Of a DNA stretch of 50,075 nucleotides, positions 1-7,971 are shown piece after piece. This DNA comes from a bacterium (GTDB lineage Bacteria > JAGOBX01): contig JAKPEO010000092.1 of NCBI GenBank assembly GCA_029551925.1, positions 1 through 50,075 on the forward strand, written 5' to 3'. Positions within the stretch are counted from its first letter, which is position 1. Each line of letters begins with the position of its first letter. The notes under the pieces were generated by a model. That model was given only the letters and a program-made list of their open reading frames with translations. It was not told where the DNA came from and did not search any database. The position numbers and the translations under genes are program-made.

Positions 1-19
1 TTGCACAAATGCACAAATG
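1..19. repeat. Partial copy of the 30-bp palindromic repeat, cut by the window edge
   Basis: The first 19 bases align with the right-hand 19 bases of the 30-bp palindrome at 16422-16451, with four substitutions, and end in the same CAAATG. The left arm would lie outside the window. The call rests on similarity to the other copies. Confidence 0.5.
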
Positions 20-177
20 TTTTTATATTGTTTCCATTATAAATTATTAATAGCAAAATCAATTATCATTTAAACAAAATATACAACATTACAAATTTTT
101 AGTCAATTCTTTTTTGCATATTGCCGGCAATAGGCAAAAAAGAATGGAAAAAACAGATGATTTGAAAAATAAATAAC

Positions 178-908
178 TATAATGGACTGAGAAAAATAGA
201 CAAAAAAAATAATATAGGACTTTTCTATTTTTTTTATAAGGCGAGATTGTGGAAATATGGAAAACTTTTTTAAAGTTTACCAAATTACCACAATCCAAAG
301 AGAACAAAAAAATGACTTGATTGCCGATGCTGTGTATAAAACAGAATAATAAATAATTTCCGTATCAAGTTTGGGCAGCAGATATTACATATATTAGATT
401 AAGTCCGCGTTTTTGTTATTTAGTTGTTATTATGGATATTTTCAGCAGAAAAATTCTAAGTTATAAAATTTCAAATTCGCTTGATGCTCAATTTTGTATT
501 GACGCATTAAATGAAGGATTGGCGAAATATCAGGCGCCAAAAATTTTTAATACAGATCAAGGATCTCAATTTACTTCTGAAAATTTTTGTAAAATCCTTA
601 TTGATAAAGATATTAAAATTTCAATGAATTCTACTGGCAGAGCGCTTGATAATATTTTTGTTGAGCGTTTTTTTAGAACGCTAAAATATGAAAATATTTA
701 TCTTTATAATTATGAATCTATGTCTGCTTTTTAATGGCTTGTATTTTTTTTTATAAATATAATTATTTACAGGAACATCACGAACATTCAGCCAGCGCTA
801 ATTTATGCCCTGACCAAGTTTATTATGCTAACGAGGAGGTGATTAATTTAATTTTAAAAAAAGGAAAAGTCACTTGATTTTTTGGTTTTGACTTTTCAGT
901 CCACTATA
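178..908 (+). mobile_element. Remnant of an IS3-family insertion sequence
   Basis: A decayed transposase is bracketed by imperfect terminal inverted repeats: the left end reads TATAATGGACTGA (178-190) and the right end TCAGTCCACTATA (896-908), which match except for one base. The element is about 0.73 kb, well short of the 1.2-1.5 kb usual for the family, and no recognisable OrfA is left in the 5' part. An internal deletion plus frame damage makes it non-autonomous. I could not assign a confident target-site duplication. Confidence 0.75.
363..877 (+). pseudogene. IS3-family transposase OrfB (DDE integrase) fragment
   Basis: The reading frame gives the integrase core: first catalytic Asp in AADITYI (codon 381-383), second in NTDQGSQFTS (555-557) and Glu in VERFFRTLKYE (663-665). 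The 35-residue spacing between the second Asp and the Glu is the DD(35)E pattern of IS3 elements. The frame has an in-frame stop just upstream of the first motif, so the N-terminal half is missing. It is interrupted again after codon 734; the C-terminal segment (YKYNYLQEHHEHSASANL...) continues in another frame to a stop at 877. The first ATG at 432 lies inside the integrase core and is not a genuine start. Confidence 0.85.
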
Positions 909-989
909 CATATTATCAAAAATAAGAATAAAATATAAAACCAAAATTGTTGTGGTTTGCCAATTTTATATTAAAGATATTATAAGTTA

Positions 990-2126
990 TTATGTCAATT
1001 TATCTTTAATTTTTAAAAAAGGATATTCTACAATATACCAAGACAGGAGACTTATAATAATTGTTAGACTAAAAATTACAATAAAATACAAGAAATAGTT
1101 TAATATCGGCGAATTAAAAATTTCATTAAAATGAATATTATTTTTTTTAAATAAAATAATCGTAATTTCGTGATACAAATAAAGCGCATATGAAATTTTA
1201 GAAATAAAAACAAAAAAACTTGATTGTAAAATACGGCAGATAATATTTTTTTTTATATACATTATTGTTATCATAAATTGCGAAAATATAAAACCCAAGA
1301 TGCTAAATTGAAATATAATTTTATATGCCGAACCACTAAAACCGGAGATGTAAATCATTGAATATATTATTATCAATAACAACATCTGAAAAAATATATT
1401 TGAATATAATCGCGTCGCTTTTTTTTCTAAATAAAGCCAACTAGCTAAAACGCCATACATTAATTCGTCTAAGCGCGTATGGAATAAAATATAAATATTA
1501 TCAATAATAAACTGCGTGTCATAAATATTCTTCAAATTAAAATATGCGATAGTGCGAAATATTAACGGCAGACTAATTACAGCGCAGAAAATATAAAAAG
1601 TTATTTTCAAATTGCATCTAATAAAAATTCTAATTGAATATAAAAAATATGGCAACAGCAAATAAAATTGTTCTTCTATTGCTAATGACCAACTTATACC
1701 ATATATATATCCCAGATAATTATGCAAATACAAAATTTGGTTGATTATAAGTAAATATTCGTTATATTTTTTATCCACAAAAATATAAATAATCAACGCT
1801 ATATAATACGCCGGGAATATACGCAATATTCGTTTTAAATAAAATTTTTTAAAATTTAAAGCGCCGGTTGTTTTTATTTCTTTTATTAATTGCCCGCCGA
1901 TTAAAAAACCGCTTAACACAAAAAAAATGTCAACGCCGACCCAGCCATTACGAACGATTTTTATTAAATATTTAAACGGCGTAGACATCAAATATTTTGC
2001 TGGTAATACTTCTGAACAATGATAAAATAACACTAAAAGTATGGCAATAGCGCGGATACCGTGCAATTGTAATACTTCGTTTTTTTTACTTTTAAGCGAA
2101 TCAATAAAATATTCAGTAAATTTCAT
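990..2126 (-). CDS. Acyltransferase family 3 membrane protein (OafA/YrhL-like)
   Basis: The 378-residue protein has the family hallmarks: an N-terminal LHGIRAIAILLVLFYH segment with the conserved Arg-Ala-Ile and His, then GWVGVDIFFVLSGFLIGGQL, LKRILRIFPAYYIAL and SWSLAIEEQFYLLLP. About ten hydrophobic helices follow one another with short loops. These integral membrane enzymes move acetyl or other acyl groups onto sugars of LPS, exopolysaccharide or peptidoglycan; the substrate here cannot be read from the sequence. The length is typical and no extra C-terminal SGNH domain is present. It is monocistronic, next to an IS remnant in a gene-poor zone. A good promoter lies about 115 bp upstream; the ribosome-binding site is weak. 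Confidence 0.88.
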   Translation of the reverse strand: MKFTEYFIDSLKSKKNEVLQLHGIRAIAILLVLFYHCSEVLPAKYLMSTPFKYLIKIVRNGWVGVDIFFVLSGFLIGGQLIKEIKTTGALNFKKFYLKRILRIFPAYYIALIIYIFVDKKYNEYLLIINQILYLHNYLGYIYGISWSLAIEEQFYLLLPYFLYSIRIFIRCNLKITFYIFCAVISLPLIFRTIAYFNLKNIYDTQFIIDNIYILFHTRLDELMYGVLASWLYLEKKATRLYSNIFFQMLLLIIIYSMIYISGFSGSAYKIIFQFSILGFIFSQFMITIMYIKKNIICRILQSSFFVFISKISYALYLYHEITIILFKKNNIHFNEIFNSPILNYFLYFIVIFSLTIIISLLSWYIVEYPFLKIKDKLT

Positions 2127-2240
2127 TTTTCAAAGATTCGCCTTTTTTAATTTTAATATTGCTAATATAAATTTGTTATTTATTGAAATCATTAATTCGT
2201 TGTTCTGTTATAGGAAAATCAATTAACTAACATAATGTAG

Positions 2241-2270
2241 ATAATACATTAAAAATACATAATTTGTCAA
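2241..2270 (-). promoter_or_regulatory. Sigma-70-type promoter for the acyltransferase gene
   Basis: On the minus strand a -35 TTGACA (2270-2265) is followed after 18 bp by a -10 TATTAT (2246-2241). The predicted start near 2234 leaves a leader of about 107 nt before the ATG at 2126. Confidence 0.6.
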
Positions 2271-2581
2271 TATGATTTCTCTTTATTTTTTGAAAAATAA
2301 GGTATAAATGTAAAAAAAAATATTTTGAAAAATAATAATTAATAAATTTTGCGTATTGCGAGTAAATTTATTAACTGCAAGACATAGATAAAGAGAAGAG
2401 TTTTTGTTTCTAAAAGAAGATGAAATATAGCACTGCGAATAAATTTTAAATTCAAAATTTAATTTTTTTGATTGCGCTTATCATTGAATTTTTTTATTTT
2501 TTATGCTTTATTTTATTCGGCGTGGTAAAACTAAAAGATTTGAATTTTTGAGAGAGCATAATATATTTTTTTATTTTTTTC

Positions 2582-2610
2582 TTGACAAATAAAGCATTTT
2601 ATGCTATAAA
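2582..2610 (+). promoter_or_regulatory. Strong sigma-70-type promoter for a candidate small RNA
   Basis: TTGACA (2582-2587), a 17-bp spacer and TATAAA (2605-2610) form a near-consensus promoter. It points into a stretch without any ORF and starts transcription a few bases before the structured RNA at 2617. Confidence 0.75.
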
Positions 2611-2616
2611 TGAAAA

Positions 2617-2708
2617 CAAGGGGATAGAATAAAAAATTGGGATTATAAATTTATTTGTAAATCCTCAATACTACCGCGTAAAGCGGCATTTCATCTATCC
2701 CCTTTTTT
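2617..2708 (+). ncRNA. Candidate standalone structured small RNA, about 92 nt
   Basis: Just downstream of a near-consensus promoter, the predicted transcript folds as a closed three-way arrangement. P1 pairs AAGGGGATAG (2618-2627) with CTATCCCCTT (2695-2704). Inside it P2 pairs TTGGGATT (2637-2644) with AATCCTCAA (2660-2668, one bulge), and P3 pairs CCGC (2674-2677) with GCGG (2683-2686) around a GTAAA loop. The 3' strand of P1 runs straight into a T-tract (2703-2708), as in an intrinsic terminator. There is no ORF inside and the next gene is on the opposite strand, so it is not an obvious riboswitch or leader. I do not recognise it as 6S, SRP RNA, tmRNA or RNase P. The existence of a transcript is inferred from promoter, fold and T-run only. 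Confidence 0.55.
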
Positions 2709-2823
2709 ATTTGTAATTCTTGATAAATTTATTAGATGTAAATAAAAGTCCTAAACGGATTATAAGTTTAAAAATCTTAATTTTTAAAATATCGAATTAA
2801 ATTTAATGAATTAATAAAAGGTG

Positions 2824-2849
2824 CCCCTCGATTAATTAAAATCGAGGGG
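2824..2849 (-). terminator. Hairpin terminator after the HicB-like gene
   Basis: A perfect 10-bp inverted repeat (CCCCTCGATT / AATCGAGGGG) with a 6-nt loop lies 24 bp beyond the stop codon of the minus-strand gene. On that strand it is followed by CACCTTTT, a short T-run. It also faces the candidate small RNA and could separate the two units. Confidence 0.65.
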
Positions 2850-2872
2850 TTGAGTTGGTTTTTGGCAGGTAT

Positions 2873-3103
2873 TTATCTGGCAATTACTAATTTAATTTTG
2901 TGCGTAATAATATCATTATGTTTTTCAGTTTTTATTACATTCAAATCTGCAATTTCAAAATATCTATTTAATTCTTCTGATAATTTTTTAACTGCTTCTT
3001 CTTGCGTATTTGCAGTGATAAATATTCCTAGTTGCGGACAATCAACCTCAAATAATTTATTAGCATAATTAGTTAATTTAGATAAAACAGTTAACAGATG
3101 CAT
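2873..3103 (-). CDS. Solitary HicB-like small protein
   Basis: The 76-residue protein contains the HicB/UPF0150-type pattern: a short beta strand with VDCPQLGIFITANT followed by the helix QEEAVKKLSEELNRYFE. In this family that fold is usually the antitoxin half of a type II toxin-antitoxin pair, or a stand-alone regulator. No HicA-like partner (small dsRBD-like protein with a catalytic His) lies on either side, so an antitoxin role is unproven. An ATG at 3118 would add five residues, but GGAGGAAAGG overlaps it and sits at ideal distance from the ATG at 3103, so I chose the latter. It has its own promoter and hairpin terminator. Confidence 0.6.
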   Translation of the reverse strand: MHLLTVLSKLTNYANKLFEVDCPQLGIFITANTQEEAVKKLSEELNRYFEIADLNVIKTEKHNDIITHKIKLVIAR

Positions 3104-3159
3104 TTTCCTTTCCTCCATAATTTTTAATTTCTTATTTTTCTTCTTTTTCCTTTATTTCC

Positions 3160-3188
3160 TATATACATTATTTTTTTAGGGTTGTCAA
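3160..3188 (-). promoter_or_regulatory. Sigma-70-type promoter for the HicB-like gene
   Basis: On the minus strand TTGACA (3188-3183), a 17-bp spacer and TATATA (3165-3160) lead to a predicted start near 3152 and a leader of about 50 nt. Confidence 0.7.
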
Positions 3189-3643
3189 GTAAAATGTCCT
3201 ATTTTTTGTTTTTCTCTTTGTTTGTCAAAATATTAAAATGTGTAAATCAGATGATAAGAAAAAAAAAATCTATCAAAATACAACATAAAAAATATTTAAA
3301 ACAGAACCAAAATATACAAATTTTTATAAACTTATCTAAGAAAAATCATATAAGTATAAAAAAATAACGGCTAATTTTTTAACCGAATACTTAACGGAGA
3401 TTTAAGGAGGGACAGGCGTCATCTCTTCACCTCTTTTTCAAAAAACTTTTGATTGAAATAAGTTGTTATTATTTGATATGCTTTTAATTGAAATAAATTA
3501 TTATTCAAATCTGTGATGATTAATTTTTATTTTTATCTTTATTACGTCGGTTTTTCAAACTGGGGATATTATTTTTAAACTGCTTCTCAGTTGCTATGAC
3601 ATATTTGTCAGCAGAGATGCCCGACATACAATTTTATAAAAAT

Positions 3644-3708
3644 CATATCTGTTCACATTCGTTAATTTGTTAAAAAAATCTGGGCTTTTTCGCAACGCAG
3701 TATGATTT
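3644..3708 (+). repeat. Intergenic repeat block, copy D (tail part)
   Basis: This block and 4045-4108 share CATATCT, TTAATTTGTTAAAAA and ACGCAGTATGATTT in the same order, with scattered substitutions between. Just upstream, GTCAG...CCCGAC (3607-3625) resembles the GTCAGG...CCTGAC hairpin of the copy at 7726-7878. It therefore appears to be a rearranged member of the same repeat family. Confidence 0.5.
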
Positions 3709-3965
3709 AGTGTGCACTTCTAAAAAGTTCCAAAAAATAGTCTAAAAAATTAAATGTAGTAAAAAAATAAAAAAACACCTAAGATGTTTAATAATAATGC
3801 CGCAGGCGCATGCGGGACTTTTAAATTATCTTACAGAGCCACAGAGACCACAGAGGTTTTAATATTTGGGATTTGAATGTTTTTAATTTTTTTTGTGTTT
3901 TTTCTGAAGCGAATTTTTTTTATCTTATCGAGTTATAAAATCAAATAGTATCTCGTAGGCGTTGT

Positions 3966-4108
3966 AGTAAAATACAAGCCGCAAATATAAAATTTGCTAT
4001 TAATATTCAACTAAATTTATTTGGAACAATTTTTGACTGCGCTACATATCTATTTATATTCATTAATTTGTTAAAAATTTTGAGAGTTTATCGAACGCAG
4101 TATGATTT
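3966..4108 (+). repeat. Dispersed intergenic repeat, copy A
   Basis: The core 3966-4040 runs from AGTAAAATACA through a hairpin GCAAAT-ATAAA-ATTTGC (3981-3997) to TTTGGAACAATTTTTGACTGC split at 4019-4040. The same order recurs at 7799-7878 and inverted at 26981-27042. The tail 4045-4108 is shared with 3644-3708. Confidence 0.7.
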
Positions 4109-4129
4109 TAAATTTTTTTGAAAAAAATC

Positions 4130-4157
4130 TTGATTTTTTTTTAAAAAATATTATAAA
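4130..4157 (+). promoter_or_regulatory. Probable promoter for cheD
   Basis: TTGATT (4130-4135), a 16-bp spacer and TATAAA (4152-4157) lie 38 bp before the cheD ATG. The surroundings are nearly pure A/T, so chance matches are likely and the call is tentative. Confidence 0.35.
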
Positions 4158-4195
4158 AAAATAAAAATTAATTTTTTATAATATTTTATATAGCC

Positions 4196-4690
4196 ATGAA
4201 AAGATATATTGATGTAATGACAGGCGAATTAAAAGATGTAAAAGGCTACGGAGTGATACAGACGCAAGCTCTGGGCTCTTGTATTGCATTAGCTGCATAT
4301 AACAAAGAAAATAAATATGCGGCATTAGCGCATATAATGCTGCCTGATTATTCTCCGCAAAAAAACAAAACAGAAATTTTTAGATATGCTGGTAATGCAA
4401 TAGACGAATTAGAAAAAAAAATCGAAGAAAATAATTGTAAAAAAGAAGAAACTATATTTTTTATGGTTGGAGCTGGGAATGTGCTGCAGCGCGAAGACGA
4501 TACTATTTGCGAGAGCAATATCAAATCAGTTTCTGAATTAGCGCGAAAAAAGGACCTGAATATTGTATTTAAAGATGTTGGTGGGTTCAAGCGTCGCAGT
4601 TGTTTAATTGATTTAGATGAAGAAATTTTCGCATATTCCAAAGGAGATGAACCATATAAATATTTGGAAATAGAAAAAATAAAAAAATGA
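4196..4690 (+). CDS. cheD: CheD, chemoreceptor glutamine deamidase
   Basis: The 164-residue protein matches CheD along its length. The catalytic Cys is in ALGSCIALAAY (Cys29) and the His in ALAHIMLP (His46), followed by the GAGNV and NI-KSVSELARKKDLNIVFKDVGG blocks that end the fold with GFKRRSCLID. CheD hydrolyses the side-chain amides of specific glutamines in chemoreceptors, using a Cys-His-Thr site, and in some bacteria binds the CheC phosphatase. No cheA, cheW, cheC, methyl-accepting protein or flagellar gene is in this window, so it is an orphan copy here. It is followed by a histidine kinase gene 176 bp downstream, with a CA microsatellite between them. The ribosome-binding site is weak. 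Confidence 0.85.
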   Translation: MKRYIDVMTGELKDVKGYGVIQTQALGSCIALAAYNKENKYAALAHIMLPDYSPQKNKTEIFRYAGNAIDELEKKIEENNCKKEETIFFMVGAGNVLQREDDTICESNIKSVSELARKKDLNIVFKDVGGFKRRSCLIDLDEEIFAYSKGDEPYKYLEIEKIKK

Positions 4691-4718
4691 AAAAAAAATA
4701 TATATTGGAAAAAAAATT

Positions 4719-4766
<48 letters not shown>

Positions 4767-4866
4767 TTTTTAATACTATCTTCATTTTTAATTCTTCTAT
4801 TTATTCTTAATAGAAATATTGGGCTTAAAATTTCTATATTTCGATAGAAGAAAGGAGTAGGAAAAG

Positions 4867-7392
4867 ATGAATTTGAATTCTGAGGACATTTTAAAATTAA
4901 AAAATTCTGCAGTTGATTTAGCATTTGATGCTATTGCGTTTACTGACATTAATATGAAAATAAATTATGTTAATCAATCATTTGTAAAATTATTTGAATT
5001 TGAAAGCGCTGATGAAATAATAAATAAAAAAACAGTGTTCGATTTTACAGATGCGGAAAATTGGACAGACGAACAAATGAGAAATATTATAGAAAATATA
5101 AGACAAAAAGGATTTTATAAATTTGAAACAAAATGCGCCACTCAAAAAAATAAAATTTTAAAGTTGCAAGTGAACAGTTCGTTATTAAAAACTGACAAGC
5201 AGGAAATACTTGGATTTGTCGGGATTTTTCATAATGTGACAGATTTAGAAAATTATTATAATTCATTATTAGAAAGTGAGCAAAAGTTTAAAATAATAGT
5301 AGATAATGTAAACGAGATAGTATGGTTAAAAGATGAATTAGCAGAAAAAATAATTTATGTAAATAAGAAATATGAAGAAATTTATGGTAAATCTATTCAA
5401 TCATTGTATGCTGATGCGATGTCATTTATGGATAAAGTTTTTCCAGCAGACGCAGAAAAAATATTTAAAGCATATAGAAGATTTTTAGAAACCGGCGAGA
5501 TATTTATAGAACAAGGTAGAATATATGGGCCAAATAATGAAATAAAATGGTTAGAAGTGAAATTAGTAGCAATAAAAGATGAAGATGGTAGGATTGTAAA
5601 AAGTGTAGGAATAGCAAAAGATATAACTGATTTAAAAGAAAGTATAGAAAAACTTGATTCTCAGAATCAGCAGCTGCGCGCGATAGAGCAGCAGCTGCGC
5701 GCAAGTAATCAGCAATTACTCGCGGTAAATCAGCAACTAACTGCGAGTGAACAGCAATTACGCGCAATGAACCAGCAATTGCATGCAAAGGAAGAAAATT
5801 TAAAAAAACAAAATGCAGAATTATTACAATTAAACAAAAAACTTCAGCAAAGCGAAACTAAATATAAAAATCTAATAGAAAATATGAATGAGGGTTTGTG
5901 GGTAATAGACGCGCAAGCAAAGACAATATTTGTTAATCCAAAACTACAAGAAATTTTAGGATACAAAGCAGAAGAAATGCTAGGAAAAACGCCATTTGAT
6001 TTTATGCCTGAAGCTAAAAAAGAAGATTCTGAGAACAAGTTAAAAACAGAGCGTAGAACAGGTCAAGGACAGCATTTTGAAACTGAATTTATAAAGAAAA
6101 ACGGCGAAATTGTTATTGTATTAATGAATACTACGCCATTATTTGAAGATGGAAAATATGCCGGTGCAATGGCAGCAATGATAGATATTACAGAGCGTAA
6201 GAATTTAGAAAAACAATTTTTAGAATCAGAAAAATCCGCGACAGTCGGGCAATTAGCGGCAGGAGTGGCGCATGAATTTAATAATCTGTTAACTATGATT
6301 TTCAATAATATTCAGTTATTGCAAACGGACGAATATAAAAATTCTCAAGAATTATTAAAAGAAATAGAAAATACAGTGAGACGCGGAGCTGGTATAGTAT
6401 CAAATTTAATGGCATTTGCAAAGCCGAATAAACCAAATAAGGATATAGTAAAAATCGAGCGCTTAGTAAATGATATAATCAATATTCAGAAATATTATAT
6501 GACATTAGAAAATATAGAGGTTGACACTCATTTTGAAAATACAGAAGAAGTGTTTGTTGATACTACTCAAATTCAGCATTTATTATTAAATCTTTTTATA
6601 AATGCTCGGCACGCTATATTGCCTAAAAATCGTGGAAAAATCAAAGTTAAAACATTTAGCGATAAGGATAAAGTAGTTATAATAATAGAAGATACTGGCA
6701 TCGGTATAAAAAATGAAGATTTATCGAAAATATTTTTGCCATTTTTTTCGACAAAGGGTGTATGGCATAAAGACAGCGAGTATTCAAAATATAATATAGA
6801 AGGCAGCGGCTTGGGCTTGTCAGTTGCAAGCACAATAATAAAAAATCATAATGGCGAAATAAAAGTAGAAAGCAAAGAAGGCAAATGGACGCGGTTTATA
6901 ATAGCGCTTCCGTCAGCGCGAAAAGAAATACCAGATGTATATGCTTCGAATAGAGAAGACCATCGAAAAAAAATTTTTGATAAAAAGACACTAAAAGTTT
7001 TAGTGGTAGATGATGAAGAGATAATTTTAAAATCAATGAGTAGGATATTGAAAATATATAATTGCGATGCAGTTTGTGTGCTGGACGGGCGAAAAGGAAT
7101 AGAATTAGCGCGCACAGAAAAATTCGATTTGATAATTTTAGATTTATTATTACCTGAAATAACAGGCGAAAAAATATTTAAAGAAATACGGGAATTTGAT
7201 AAAGACACTCCGATAATATTTATATCAGGGCAGATAAATTTAGAAGTAGAAAAATTAAAAAAAATAGGGGCATTTGATGTAATCCAAAAACCATTTGATA
7301 TGGAAGAATTGCATATAGTATTGGAAAATCTGCGCAATTTTATGGATGAACGAAACCAAAGAGTAGGTATTTTTACACAAATGCGCAAATAA
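4867..7392 (+). CDS. Cytosolic hybrid histidine kinase with three PAS domains and a receiver
   Basis: The 841-residue protein lacks a signal peptide or membrane helix. In order: PAS (about 14-135), PAS/PAC (138-265), a glutamine-rich heptad coiled coil (265-325), PAS/PAC (330-448), HisKA with ATVGQLAAGVAHEFNN (phospho-acceptor His469), HATPase_c with N-box LFINARHAI, G1 DTGIGIKNEDL and G2 GSGLGLSVAS, and a C-terminal receiver (VLVVDDEE; phospho-acceptor Asp759 in IILDLLLPE; Lys808 in IQKPFD). It should autophosphorylate and pass the phosphate to its own receiver, then probably to an Hpt protein. A good AGGAG sits 9 nt before the ATG. The NtrC-type regulator at 7972 is a plausible partner. The (CA)23 tract upstream could affect expression. 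The last codons contain a half-copy of the palindromic repeat. Confidence 0.93.
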   Translation: MNLNSEDILKLKNSAVDLAFDAIAFTDINMKINYVNQSFVKLFEFESADEIINKKTVFDFTDAENWTDEQMRNIIENIRQKGFYKFETKCATQKNKILKLQVNSSLLKTDKQEILGFVGIFHNVTDLENYYNSLLESEQKFKIIVDNVNEIVWLKDELAEKIIYVNKKYEEIYGKSIQSLYADAMSFMDKVFPADAEKIFKAYRRFLETGEIFIEQGRIYGPNNEIKWLEVKLVAIKDEDGRIVKSVGIAKDITDLKESIEKLDSQNQQLRAIEQQLRASNQQLLAVNQQLTASEQQLRAMNQQLHAKEENLKKQNAELLQLNKKLQQSETKYKNLIENMNEGLWVIDAQAKTIFVNPKLQEILGYKAEEMLGKTPFDFMPEAKKEDSENKLKTERRTGQGQHFETEFIKKNGEIVIVLMNTTPLFEDGKYAGAMAAMIDITERKNLEKQFLESEKSATVGQLAAGVAHEFNNLLTMIFNNIQLLQTDEYKNSQELLKEIENTVRRGAGIVSNLMAFAKPNKPNKDIVKIERLVNDIINIQKYYMTLENIEVDTHFENTEEVFVDTTQIQHLLLNLFINARHAILPKNRGKIKVKTFSDKDKVVIIIEDTGIGIKNEDLSKIFLPFFSTKGVWHKDSEYSKYNIEGSGLGLSVASTIIKNHNGEIKVESKEGKWTRFIIALPSARKEIPDVYASNREDHRKKIFDKKTLKVLVVDDEEIILKSMSRILKIYNCDAVCVLDGRKGIELARTEKFDLIILDLLLPEITGEKIFKEIREFDKDTPIIFISGQINLEVEKLKKIGAFDVIQKPFDMEELHIVLENLRNFMDERNQRVGIFTQMRK
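7376..7390. repeat. Half-copy of the palindromic repeat at the 3' end of the kinase gene
   Basis: CACAAATGCGCAAAT overlaps the last five codons of the histidine kinase and matches one arm plus centre of the 30-bp palindromes. The other arm is not recognisable. It may be chance, given the small size. Confidence 0.35.
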
Positions 7393-7528
7393 TTTTTTTT
7401 AATTTGTTTCTTAAACCTTAAAAAATTAATTTTCTGATAAAAATCAATAAAAAAATTTAATAGAATATTTTTTTATTCCATTAATTATTAGTAGGAAAGA
7501 AATTTGTTTGAGAATGGCGGCTTTTTAA

Positions 7529-7604
7529 TGGTGGGCGCTGAGGGGCTCGAACCCCCGACCACCGGCTTGTAAGGCCGATGATCTCCCAGCTGAGCTAAGC
7601 GCCC
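7529..7604 (-). tRNA. tRNA-Val (anticodon TAC)
   Basis: The minus strand folds as a complete cloverleaf: acceptor GGGCGCT pairs with AGCGCCC, the D arm contains AGCTCAGCTGGGAGA, the anticodon loop is CTTACAA and the T arm carries GGTTCGAGC. Discriminator A and an encoded CCA end at 7529. It sits alone between the plus-strand kinase and regulator genes. Confidence 0.97.
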
Positions 7605-7623
7605 GTGTTTAATTTTGTTCGTT

Positions 7624-7651
7624 AGTATATTTAATAAAAAAAAAATGTCAA
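7624..7651 (-). promoter_or_regulatory. Promoter for tRNA-Val
   Basis: On the minus strand TTGACA (7651-7646), a 16-bp spacer and TATACT (7629-7624) lie about 20 bp before the tRNA 5' end. Confidence 0.6.
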
Positions 7652-7725
7652 TATATATTTTTATTTTTTTTTTGATGAAAGCATTTTAAAAAAAACGCCA
7701 ATATTTTTATTTTTAACATAAGAAT

Positions 7726-7878
7726 GAATGTGAATAAATGTTATTTTTAGTTGTAAGTCAGGGTATCCTGCCTGACAAAATAGAATTTTATATTATTTAG
7801 TAAAATACAGCCTGCAAATTAAAAAAAAATTGCAATTATAATTCGACGTAATTTTTTTTTGGAACAATTTATGACTGC
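7726..7878 (+). repeat. Dispersed intergenic repeat, copy B (long form)
   Basis: This 153-bp block matches the reverse complement of 26981-27118 along its length: GAATGTGAATAAATG, TTGTAAGTCAG, then the hairpin (GCAAATT 814-820 / AATTGC 828-833, offset 7000) and TTTGGAACAATTT-TGACTGC at 7858-7878. Its second half (7799-7878) also matches copy A at 3966-4040. A second small hairpin, GTCAGG-N8-CCTGAC, lies in its first half. Confidence 0.75.
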
Positions 7879-7906
7879 CTGCGAAAAAGAGTTTGTAGTA
7901 AATTTA

Positions 7907-7934
7907 TTGAATTATTTTTGCAAATCAATATAAT
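7907..7934 (+). promoter_or_regulatory. Promoter for the NtrC-type regulator and the genes after it
   Basis: TTGAAT (7907-7912), a 16-bp spacer and a perfect TATAAT (7929-7934) lie 38 bp before the ATG at 7972. It begins immediately after repeat copy B. Confidence 0.55.
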
Positions 7935-7971
7935 TTAATTATTTTTTTATTAGCAAGAGTTTTTTATTATT

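Larger units (their letters stand above)
3189..4129. other. Gene-free region with intergenic repeats
   Basis: No convincing gene is present in this ~0.9-kb AT-rich stretch. It holds two related 64-65-bp blocks (3644-3708 and 4045-4108), one core copy of the dispersed hairpin repeat (3966-4040), and a short tandem of CACAGAG heptamers around 3835-3857. A 61-codon open frame at 3182-3367 is lysine-rich low complexity, has no ribosome-binding site and is not called. Confidence 0.6.

Noticed and set aside
2041-2226. 61-codon plus-strand ORF
   Set aside because: Antisense shadow of the acyltransferase start and its leader.
3182-3367. 61-codon plus-strand ORF
   Set aside because: Lysine-rich low complexity, no ribosome-binding site, overlaps the promoter of the HicB-like gene.
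5504-5788. Minus-strand ORF and possible CRISPR-like array in the QQL region
   Set aside because: The DNA periodicity is 21 bp, continuous and without spacers, and comes from coiled-coil heptads in the kinase gene.
7393-7500. AT-only inverted repeat as a kinase terminator
   Set aside because: Pairing is only A/T and would be unstable; it is expected by chance in this composition.
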